Source: Eggerthellaceae bacterium (GTDB lineage: Bacteria > Actinomycetota > Coriobacteriia > Coriobacteriales > Eggerthellaceae). Taken from it: a stretch of 12,291 bases of DNA. The position numbers were made by a program, and so were the translations under genes. Each line of letters opens with the position of its first letter. Position 1 is the stretch's first letter. Below are positions 5,825 through 11,368 of this stretch, in pieces. The stretch is from NCBI GenBank assembly GCA_900754495.1, contig CAAEDC010000262.1, forward strand, positions 1-12,291. The letters are read 5' to 3'. The notes beneath the pieces were generated by a model that was not told where the DNA came from, searched no databases, and saw nothing but the letters and a program-made list of their open reading frames with translations.

Positions 5825-5964
5825 CGCGGCATGCCGCCGCTAGACGAGGCATACCGCCGCATGACGGTGCATTCCGCTGCTTGACGGGGCATGCCGCCGC
5901 ATGACGTCACATGCCGTTGCTTGACGGCGTATGCTGCCGCATGACGACGCATTACGCTGGACGG
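5825..5964. repeat. 20-bp tandem repeat array, about seven units
   Basis: Units start at 5825, 5845, 5865, 5885, 5905, 5925 and 5945 (the last is degenerate) around the consensus CGNGGCATGCCGCYGCWTGA. Unit ends alternate between CATGA (5845, 5885, 5925) and CTTGA or CTAGA (5825, 5865, 5905), so a 40-bp higher-order unit is visible. The array stops 46 bp before the dehydrogenase ATG. Confidence 0.85.
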
Positions 5965-6010
5965 GACCAGCAAGGGCTTTGTCGGAAATCAGGATCGGAG
6001 GCAAGGCGGG

Positions 6011-6973
6011 ATGAACATCGCGGTGCTGGAGGGGTATGTGTGCAACCCCGGCGATCTGAGTTGGGATGGATTCGAGCGCTACGGCGACGTGACCGTGTAC
6101 AAGCGCACGCCGCGCGAGACGCTGTGCGAGCGGATGAAGGGCGTCGAGATCGTCATCGCGACCAAGGTGATCTGGGATAAGGAGGCGCTCGACTGGTCGC
6201 CGGACCTCAAGCTGATCGCCTTGGCGTCCACCGGTTACAACGTCGTCGATCTCGACGAGGCGCGCCGGCGCGGCATCACGGTCTGCAACGTGCCGGCGTA
6301 CTCGACCCCCGATGTCGCCCAGATGACGATCGCGCTGATGCTGGAGCTATGCCTGAACGTCGGAAAGCACACCCGCCAGGTGCTCGATGGGGCCTGGACG
6401 CGCACGCATGACTTCTGCTTCTACGCCATGCCGCTCATCGAGGTGGCGGGAAAGACGCTCGGGATCGTCGGCATGGGCAGCATCGGCCAGGCGGTCGCAC
6501 GCATCGCGCGGGCGTTCGACATGGAGGTGCTGTTCGCCAACCGCAGCCCCAAGCCCCATCTCGAGGCGCCCGGCGTGCGCCAAGTCGAGCTGGACGAGCT
6601 CCTGCGCCGCTCCGACATCGTGTCGCTGCACGCGCCGGCGACGCCGCAGACCGAGCAGATGATCGACGCCGCGGCGCTCTCCCAGATGAAAGACGGCGCG
6701 TTGCTTATCAACACCGCACGCGGAACGCTCGTCGACGAGCGCGCGGTGGCGGACGCCCTGCGCTCCGGGAAGCTGGCAGGGTTCGGCGCCGACGTAGTGG
6801 CGGTGGAGCCGATGCGCCCCGACAACCCGCTGCTCGAGGTGCGCGACCTCAACGTAGCGATCACCCCGCACATCGCCTGGGGGACCCGCGAGGCCCGCGC
6901 GCGCCTCCTCGACGAGGTCGCCCGAAACATAGAGGCCTTCCTCGAAGGAAGGCCTCGCAACATCGTGAAATAA
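6011..6973 (+). CDS. D-2-hydroxyacid dehydrogenase, glycerate dehydrogenase/hydroxypyruvate reductase type
   Basis: This is an NAD(P)-dependent oxidoreductase of 320 residues, expected to interconvert D-glycerate and hydroxypyruvate or a similar 2-hydroxy/2-keto acid pair. The opening (VLEGYVCNPGDLSWDGF, 5-21) is typical of the glycerate dehydrogenase group. The dinucleotide motif is GMGSIG (154-159). The catalytic set is Arg237 in INTARG, Glu266 in VAVEP and His287 in TPHIAW. The residue after the second beta strand, normally Asp in NAD enzymes, is Asn177 followed by Arg178, which hints at NADP(H) use. The ATG has a GGAGG 9 nt upstream. It stands alone between the 20-bp repeat array and the convergent HerA-like gene, and no promoter box is evident. 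The exact substrate cannot be told from sequence. Confidence 0.92.
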   Translation: MNIAVLEGYVCNPGDLSWDGFERYGDVTVYKRTPRETLCERMKGVEIVIATKVIWDKEALDWSPDLKLIALASTGYNVVDLDEARRRGITVCNVPAYSTPDVAQMTIALMLELCLNVGKHTRQVLDGAWTRTHDFCFYAMPLIEVAGKTLGIVGMGSIGQAVARIARAFDMEVLFANRSPKPHLEAPGVRQVELDELLRRSDIVSLHAPATPQTEQMIDAAALSQMKDGALLINTARGTLVDERAVADALRSGKLAGFGADVVAVEPMRPDNPLLEVRDLNVAITPHIAWGTREARARLLDEVARNIEAFLEGRPRNIVK

Positions 6974-6993
6974 AATCCCAGGTGGAGCATAAG

Positions 6994-7110
6994 TCAACGA
7001 GAGGGGCTGGGGTGCCCCGAATTCGCGGGATCACGAAGGCGAAGCGTACTTCGATACGCAAGCCTTCGGGATCGCGTGAAGGCGGAGCGCCCCAGCCCCT
7101 CGCAGCGTCG
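6994..7110. repeat. Long hairpin element, copy A
   Basis: From 7001 to 7101 the sequence folds into one nearly continuous stem of about 40 bp. GGGGCTGGGG (7003-7012) pairs perfectly with 7090-7099, GAAGGC (7035-7040) with GCCTTC (7062-7067), and GCGTA (7044-7048) with TACGC (7055-7059). The ends (GTCAACGAGAGGGG on the left, CCCTCGCAGCGTCG on the right) and apex (GAAGCGTACTTCG plus ATACGCAA) match copy B at 8839-8954, but the stem arms differ. It lies between the convergent dehydrogenase and HerA-like genes and has no clear T-tract. It may terminate both. Confidence 0.78.
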
Positions 7111-7114
7111 AGCA

Positions 7115-7144
7115 GTTCCGCCTGCCGACACAGGCCAGCGGAAC
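7115..7144 (-). terminator. Short hairpin just after the HerA-like stop codon
   Basis: GTTCCGC (7115-7121) pairs with GCGGAAC (7138-7144), with an inner CTG/CAG. On the minus strand it begins 3 nt after the TAA. No T-tract follows, so it may work together with the long hairpin beyond it or protect the 3' end. The same arrangement follows galU. Confidence 0.45.
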
Positions 7145-7147
7145 CTT

Positions 7148-8710
7148 TTAGCGGCGACGCGTGCCGAACAGGCCGCGGGTGATCTCCTTGGCGGCATCGC
7201 GGCCGAACGCCCCGAGGAACGACGTGGCGATCTTGCCGATGTTCTTGATCACGTCCTGGGTCTGCTTCTCGCGCGCCCTCTCCTCGCGCTCGACGGCCTT
7301 CTCGGCTTCGCGCGCGGCGCGCTCGGCGGCCTTCTCCTCCTCCTTGCGCGCCTTCTCGGCGGCCTTGGCCTCCTCTTCGGCCTTGGCGGCTTCCTCCGCA
7401 GCCTCCTCGGCTGCCTCGGCCTCGTCCTCGGCCATTTCGGCGATCTGCTCGAAAGCGGATTCGCGATCCTCGGCGGTGCCATACTTCTCCATCAGCTCGG
7501 CCTGCTCGTCGAGCGCCTTCTTCATCGCCTCATCGGAAGCAGCCGCCATCAGGCACTGCGGCGGCAGGATCTTGGCGCGCTCGACGATCTCGGGCTGGCC
7601 GTCCTCATTGAGGAACGACACCAGCGCCTCGCCGGTGCCCAGCTCCAGGATCACGTCCTCGGACTTGAACGCCGGGTTCTCGCGGAACGACTGCGCCGCG
7701 GCGCGCACCGCCTTCTGCTCGGCGGGCGTGTAGGCGCGCAGGCCGTGCTGGATGCGGTTGGACAGCTGCGCGAGCACCTCGTCGGGGATGTCGCTCGGGC
7801 TCTGGGTGATGAAGTAGACGCCCACGCCTTTGGAGCGGATGAGCTTGACCACCTGGACGATCTTGTCCAGCAGCTCTTTGGGCATGTCGTTGAACAGCAG
7901 ATGCGCCTCGTCGAAGAAGAAGACGAACTTGGGCTTGTCGAGATCGCCCTCTTCCGGCAGCGTGTCGAACAGCTCCGAGAGCATCCACAGCAAAAACATC
8001 GCGTAGATCTGGGGGCTTTGGATGAGCTTGGCAGCGTTGAGGACGTTGACGTAGCCCTGGCCGTTGGGCGCGCAGGCGAACCAATCGGAAAGATCCAGGT
8101 CGGGCTCGCCGAAGAACACGTCGCCACCCTGGTCCTCGACGGAGATGAGCGCGCGCAGGATGGCGCCGACCGACTGCGAGGACACCTTGCCGTAGGTGGT
8201 CTCGTACTCCTTGGCATGCTCGGACACATAGTTGAGCATGGCGCGCAGATCCTTGAGGTCGATCAGCAGGAGCTTCTTGTCATCGGCGATGCGGAACACG
8301 ATGTCGAGCACGCCCTCCTGCACGTCGGTGAGCTCCAGCAGGCGCGAGAGCAGCGTGGGGCCCATGTCGGAGATCGTGATGCGCACCGGCAGCCCCTGGC
8401 CACCCAGCATATCCCAGAAGCGCGTGGGGCAGCCCTCGAACGCGAAGCCCTCGATGCCGAAGCGCTTGATACGCTCCTGCATGTCCTCGGAGTCCTTGCC
8501 CGCCTCGCACATGCCGGTCACGTCGCCCTTGACGTCTGCCATGAACACGGGCACGCCCGCCTTGGAGAAGCCTTCCGCCATCACCTTGAGCGTGACGGTT
8601 TTGCCCGTGCCGGACGCGCCGGCGATGAGGCCGTGGCGGTTCGCCTGGCTGAGGAGGAGGTTCACGTGCTTTTCGCCGGTGCCCATCCAGATGGCGTTGT
8701 CTTGGAACAT
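7148..8710 (-). CDS. HerA-like ATPase of the DUF853/YjgR type
   Basis: The product is a 520-residue P-loop ATPase of the HerA/FtsK-related family that includes E. coli YjgR; its cellular role is not well established. Walker A is GASGTGKT (31-38) and Walker B is KFVFFFDEAHLLF (261-273). The segment GVGVYFITQSPSDIPDEVLAQL (295-316) holds the sensor-like Gln of the HerA fold. A long Ala/Glu/Lys/Arg-rich, probably coiled-coil or extended helical region (about 415-485) leads to a basic Gly/Phe tail ending GTRRR. The ATG at 8710 is chosen because AGGAAAGGA lies about 8 nt upstream; an in-frame TTG at 8743 is less likely. No nurA or other repair gene is adjacent. It is downstream of galU in the same direction but probably has its own promoter. 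Confidence 0.9.
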   Translation of the reverse strand: MFQDNAIWMGTGEKHVNLLLSQANRHGLIAGASGTGKTVTLKVMAEGFSKAGVPVFMADVKGDVTGMCEAGKDSEDMQERIKRFGIEGFAFEGCPTRFWDMLGGQGLPVRITISDMGPTLLSRLLELTDVQEGVLDIVFRIADDKKLLLIDLKDLRAMLNYVSEHAKEYETTYGKVSSQSVGAILRALISVEDQGGDVFFGEPDLDLSDWFACAPNGQGYVNVLNAAKLIQSPQIYAMFLLWMLSELFDTLPEEGDLDKPKFVFFFDEAHLLFNDMPKELLDKIVQVVKLIRSKGVGVYFITQSPSDIPDEVLAQLSNRIQHGLRAYTPAEQKAVRAAAQSFRENPAFKSEDVILELGTGEALVSFLNEDGQPEIVERAKILPPQCLMAAASDEAMKKALDEQAELMEKYGTAEDRESAFEQIAEMAEDEAEAAEEAAEEAAKAEEEAKAAEKARKEEEKAAERAAREAEKAVEREERAREKQTQDVIKNIGKIATSFLGAFGRDAAKEITRGLFGTRRR

Positions 8711-8749
8711 GCGGGGATCCTTTCCTGGGGTCGTTTTGTCCAACCGAAA

Positions 8750-8755
8750 AGTGTA
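8750..8755 (-). promoter_or_regulatory. Candidate -10 box TACACT for the HerA-like gene
   Basis: TACACT on the minus strand predicts a start near 8742, about 32 nt before the ATG at 8710. The -35 region would fall inside the perfect hairpin at 8756-8787, so cruciform formation or a bound protein there could affect it. Confidence 0.4.
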
Positions 8756-8787
8756 GCGCCCTGCGACGATCGGCCGTCGCAGGGCGC
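8756..8787 (-). terminator. Perfect 13-bp hairpin, likely galU terminator
   Basis: GCGCCCTGCGACG (8756-8768) pairs perfectly with 8775-8787 around a 6-nt loop. On the minus strand it is followed by TACACTTTTCGG, a weak T-tract. It can serve as the galU operon terminator and also abuts the -10 box of the next gene. Confidence 0.55.
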
Positions 8788-8838
8788 TGAAAGCACAACC
8801 TCTGGTTGAATAAGAAAATGCCGCATCGCGTTCGTAAC

Positions 8839-8954
8839 GTCAGCGAGAGGGCCTACGGCGAGTGCGGATGGCGTGAAAGGTTTTCGAAGCGTACTTCGGT
8901 ACGCGAGAAAACCTTGGAGCGCCAGCCGTGCCGCCGCAGGCCCTCGCAGCGTCG
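8839..8954. repeat. Long hairpin element, copy B
   Basis: The apex is a perfect GCGTAC-TTCG-GTACGC hairpin (8889-8904), a UUCG tetraloop closed by C-G in plus-strand RNA. Below a 3x2 internal loop, AAGGTTTTC (8877-8885) pairs with GAAAACCTT (8907-8915), TGGCG (8869-8873) with CGCCA (8920-8924), and GAGGGCC (8847-8853, one mismatch further in) with GGCCCTC (8939-8945). The ends and apex are shared with copy A; the arms are not. It lies between galU and the HerA-like gene. Confidence 0.78.
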
Positions 8955-8959
8955 GCGAC

Positions 8960-8985
8960 TTCCGCCGTTCGTCAGAACGGCGGAA
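8960..8985 (-). terminator. Perfect 11-bp hairpin after the galU stop codon
   Basis: TTCCGCCGTTC (8960-8970) pairs perfectly with 8975-8985, with loop GTCA on the plus strand. It starts 6 nt after the galU TAG on the minus strand. No T-tract follows. It corresponds in position and TTCCGC arm to the hairpin at 7115-7144. Confidence 0.5.
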
Positions 8986-8991
8986 CCGAAA

Positions 8992-9804
8992 CTAGCCGTT
9001 CTTGCGCTTGTACAGGACGTTGTTGGTCTCGAGCCAGCTTTCGACGGTGCCGGTGTCGAATCCGTCGGCGGGATCGATCACGAGCGCGTACATCTCCTCC
9101 TCCTTGATGACGGCGTCGAGAGCGTCGGTGAGCTGGATCTCGCCGCCCACGCCGGGCTCGACGTCGGCGAGCAGCTCCATGACGCGCGCAGACAGCAGAT
9201 AGCGGCCGAACACGGCGAGGTTGGAAGGCGCGTCCTCGAGCGCGGGCTTCTCGACGAGGGAGTCGATCTTCCACACGTCGTCGGAGAGCTTCTCGCCGGC
9301 GATGATGCCGAAGCGGCTCACCTGGTCGTCGGGCACGGGCATGACCGCGATGACGCTCGCGCCGCCATGCTCGTCGGAGATCTCCTGCATGCGCGGCAGC
9401 ATCTTGTTGTCGGGGACGATCACATCGCCCAGCAGCACGTAGAACGGCTCGCCGGCGGTCTTCTCGTGGGCGCAGTAGATGGCATGGCCCAGGCCCAGCG
9501 GCTCGTCCTGGTAGACGTAGCTCACGTTGTAGGAGCCGACCTGCTCGACGATGTCGGCGTACTTGTCCTTGCCGCGCTCACGCAGCGTCGCGACCAGCTC
9601 GGGATTGGGGCTGAAGTGGTCCTCGATCGCCTTCTTCTCGCGGCTGTTGATGATCACGACCTCGTCGGCGGCGGAGGCAAGGCCCTCCTCGACGATGTAT
9701 TGGATGACGGGGCGGTCAACGACCAGCAGCATCTCCTTGGGCTGCGCCTTGGTCGCCGGGAGGAACCGCGTGCCCAGGCCCGCGGCGGGAATGAGAGCCT
9801 TCAT
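8992..9804 (-). CDS. galU: UTP-glucose-1-phosphate uridylyltransferase GalU
   Basis: The enzyme makes UDP-glucose from UTP and glucose-1-phosphate in the cytoplasm, for cell-envelope glycans and galactose metabolism. It has 270 residues, somewhat shorter than the usual 290-300. The nucleotide-binding start is IPAAGLGTRFLPATKAQPKEM (5-25), followed by YQDEPLGLGHAI (98-109), LLGDVIV (124-130), SRFGII (163-168), LVEKP (183-187), GGEIQLTDAL (220-229) and FDTG (249-252). The end reads FDTGTVESWLETN where many GalU proteins have a Gly-Lys-Gly version, and the C-terminus is short. The ATG at 9804 is fixed by AGGAAGG 8 nt upstream; the frame continues open to 9945 but has no RBS there. Two hairpins and the long element B follow it. 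Confidence 0.94.
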   Translation of the reverse strand: MKALIPAAGLGTRFLPATKAQPKEMLLVVDRPVIQYIVEEGLASAADEVVIINSREKKAIEDHFSPNPELVATLRERGKDKYADIVEQVGSYNVSYVYQDEPLGLGHAIYCAHEKTAGEPFYVLLGDVIVPDNKMLPRMQEISDEHGGASVIAVMPVPDDQVSRFGIIAGEKLSDDVWKIDSLVEKPALEDAPSNLAVFGRYLLSARVMELLADVEPGVGGEIQLTDALDAVIKEEEMYALVIDPADGFDTGTVESWLETNNVLYKRKNG

Positions 9805-9836
9805 CGATGAGACCTTCCTGTGTCGAAGCATCGGCG

Positions 9837-9858
9837 CCGCCGCGCGAAGGTGCGGCGG
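9837..9858 (-). other. Leader hairpin of galU
   Basis: CCGCCGC (9837-9843) and GCGGCGG (9852-9858) form a perfect 7-bp stem in the galU 5' leader, about 33 nt before the ATG. There is no sign of a known riboswitch. Confidence 0.35.
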
Positions 9859-9884
9859 TGGCGGTTCGTAGGGACCGCGTGGGC

Positions 9885-9893
9885 ATTGTAGCA
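9885..9893 (-). promoter_or_regulatory. Extended -10 promoter TGCTACAAT for galU
   Basis: The minus strand reads TGC-TACAAT, an extended -10 that can work without a good -35; none is seen. The start would be near 9878, giving a leader of about 74 nt before the galU ATG. Confidence 0.55.
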
Positions 9894-10032
9894 TGCGCCC
9901 CCGACGCATCGTATTCAGCCTCCGCAACCTTCGGGAAAGACCCACGGTGCCGCATGGAGCGACTGCAGGATGCCGCCTCGTCTCGGCAGCGCCCCTATGC
10001 TCGCCTTGCGCAAATCCGATACCGAATGCGGC

Positions 10033-10064
10033 ATTGATTCCATCAATGGATGAATCGATTGTAA
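10033..10064. promoter_or_regulatory. Overlapping short inverted repeats in the galU/diguanylate cyclase divergent region
   Basis: ATTGAT (10033-10038) and ATCAAT (10042-10047) form a 6-bp inverted repeat with a 3-bp centre. GATTC (10036-10040) also mirrors GAATC (10052-10056). They lie 30-60 bp upstream of the TATAAT at 10092, a normal place for an operator. No regulator is identified. The rest of 9894-10091 holds no gene. Confidence 0.3.
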
Positions 10065-10091
10065 CGATAGTGCACCGGGAGGGTGTTTGTT

Positions 10092-10097
10092 TATAAT
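10092..10097 (+). promoter_or_regulatory. Consensus -10 box TATAAT upstream of the diguanylate cyclase gene
   Basis: A perfect TATAAT predicts a start near 10104, leaving a leader of about 128 nt before the ATG at 10232. No good -35 is present; AGTGCA lies at 17-bp spacing. Confidence 0.55.
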
Positions 10098-10100
10098 AGA

Positions 10101-10220
10101 CCTCGCTTTACGGGCGATTCACGGCCATCCACTCCTGATACTATGCGCACGGCGGAATAGCCGCCGCCGACGCGAGGGTATCGCTTCGACCGGCAGAGGA
10201 TCGAGGCGCCGGGCAGCACG
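10101..10220 (+). promoter_or_regulatory. Structured 5' leader of the diguanylate cyclase gene
   Basis: CGGCGG/CCGCCG (10150-10155, 10161-10166) forms a 6-bp hairpin. CGCTTCGA (10182-10189) pairs with TCGAGGCG (10201-10208) with one G-U. CCTCGC (10101-10106) could close the first domain with GCGAGG (10172-10177). The RBS lies just past the last helix. The conserved bases of known c-di-GMP riboswitches are not apparent. Confidence 0.35.
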
Positions 10221-10231
10221 GGGAGGTGACA

Positions 10232-11335
10232 ATGGGCAAGCTGCGCACGACAATCAAATCCCACAATGAGCGTCGCAAGTTCTTCCTGCGCGAAGAGCGC
10301 GAGGAGATCATCCAGAGCAACATGTCCACCCTCCGCTACGCCTCGCTGTTCACCGTCCTCCTGCTCGTCGCGCTGTTCGTCCTCGCGATGCTCCTCATCA
10401 AGGACTGGGTGCCGAGCCCCTACCACTACGCGCTGCTGCCCGTGTCGATCGCGCTCTGCGCCTTCGCGTGGTCCAGAGGCAGCAGGGTGAGCTACCGCTC
10501 CTCGGTCGTGCTATGCGCCGCGTTCGAGGCGATGCTGTACCTGTTCGTCATCCTCATCGACACGCTGGGAGGCCCCGACGCCCCCACCAGCTTCGTGCAG
10601 CTGCTCTGCATCGCGCTCCCCTCGTTGTTCATCCTGCCCGCCTGGCTCACCTACGGCATGCTGGCGGCGGCGGAGGCGTTCTATGCCGTCCTGGTCGTCA
10701 CGATGAAGAATCCCTACATCGCCCAATACGACACCTACGGCATGCTCGCCGGCGCCTTCTTCGCCATCTGCGTGTCGCAGCTGGTGATGGAATCGCGCCT
10801 GGACGCCCACGAGCTGAAGCTGCGCTACGAGACCATGAGCAAGCGCGACACGCTGTCGAGCCTGTACAACAAGCGCGCGTTCTTCGACGACGCCAAGCGC
10901 TATTTCGAGGTGCACAACCCGCGCTCGTCCTGTTCGCTCGCCGTCATCGACATCGACGACTTCAAGCAGATCAACGACACCTTCGGCCACGATACCGGCG
11001 ACAAGGTGCTCTCGCGCGTGGGCGACACCCTGCTGGAGCTCTACCGCCCCACGGATCTCATCGCGCGCTTCGGCGGCGATGAGTACCTGGTGCTGGCTGA
11101 CCGGATGATCGACGAGAACATCATCCGCCGCCGCTTCGAGGAGCTGGCGTGCCGCGTGGCCGAGGAGTCGCAGAGCACCGCCGGCACGGCGATCACGCTG
11201 AGCATGGGCGCCGTCTACGCCGACGGGCAATCGGTCGATTTCTCGCGTCTGTTCCAGCAGGCAGACGAGGCGCTCTACGCCGCCAAGCAGGCCGGCAAAA
11301 ACGATTGCGTCGTGAAGCGCTATCATGAGGGGTGA
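10232..11335 (+). CDS. Membrane-bound GGDEF diguanylate cyclase
   Basis: The product (367 residues) should make cyclic di-GMP from two GTP at the inner membrane. A basic N-terminus (1-30) is followed by about six hydrophobic segments (34-56, 66-81, 91-110, 119-138, 140-157, 168-186), a short linker helix and a GGDEF domain (about 205-364). That domain has the DTLSSLYNKRAF start (206-217), DIDDFKQINDTFGHDTGD (240-257), the active loop GGDEY (281-285) and an RxxD inhibitory site (Arg272-Asp275) exactly five residues before it. It should therefore be active and feedback inhibited. There is no EAL or HD-GYP domain. The ATG at 10232 has a GGGGAGG SD 5 nt upstream; a GTG two codons earlier overlaps that SD and is less likely. 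The CobW-type gene follows after 33 nt. Confidence 0.94.
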   Translation: MGKLRTTIKSHNERRKFFLREEREEIIQSNMSTLRYASLFTVLLLVALFVLAMLLIKDWVPSPYHYALLPVSIALCAFAWSRGSRVSYRSSVVLCAAFEAMLYLFVILIDTLGGPDAPTSFVQLLCIALPSLFILPAWLTYGMLAAAEAFYAVLVVTMKNPYIAQYDTYGMLAGAFFAICVSQLVMESRLDAHELKLRYETMSKRDTLSSLYNKRAFFDDAKRYFEVHNPRSSCSLAVIDIDDFKQINDTFGHDTGDKVLSRVGDTLLELYRPTDLIARFGGDEYLVLADRMIDENIIRRRFEELACRVAEESQSTAGTAITLSMGAVYADGQSVDFSRLFQQADEALYAAKQAGKNDCVVKRYHEG

Positions 11336-11350
11336 ACGTTGGGTTCACCC
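11330..11350 (+). other. 8-bp hairpin overlapping the cyclase stop codon
   Basis: GGGTGAAC (11330-11337) pairs perfectly with GTTCACCC (11343-11350) around GTTGG. It contains the TGA and ends 7 nt before the RBS of the next gene. It has no T-tract. It could be an operator, a weak attenuator or a translational coupling element. Confidence 0.45.
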
Positions 11351-11368
11351 GATCGATAGGAGCCTCTC

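Noticed and set aside
5825..5964. CRISPR array
   Set aside because: The units are contiguous 20-bp tandem repeats with no unique spacers, and no cas gene is present.
5644..5973. 109-codon minus-strand frame whose product shows about 20-residue repeats
   Set aside because: The protein repeat is a consequence of the 20-bp DNA array (60-bp period). The start is a TTG without an SD, and the composition is not gene-like.
8711..8743. TTG start for the HerA-like protein at 8743
   Set aside because: The downstream ATG at 8710 has a good AGGAAAGGA SD and begins the conserved part of the protein; the extra 11 residues look like leader sequence.
7076..8809. 577-codon open frame on the plus strand
   Set aside because: It is antisense to the HerA-like ATPase, whose motifs are unmistakable. 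The plus-strand translation is Leu/Gly/Asp/Val repeats without a family pattern.
8806..9810. 334-codon open frame on the plus strand
   Set aside because: It is antisense to galU and runs through the long hairpin element; no RBS or recognisable protein.
9805..9945. Longer GalU start
   Set aside because: The added residues are Arg/Pro-rich and unlike GalU. The ATG at 9804 has AGGAAGG and is followed at once by the conserved nucleotide-binding motif.
10101..10220. c-di-GMP riboswitch before the cyclase gene
   Set aside because: The leader is structured, but the conserved bases and helices of known c-di-GMP classes could not be found by eye.
10511..11326. 271-codon open frame on the minus strand
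   Set aside because: It is antisense to the diguanylate cyclase, which has all GGDEF motifs.
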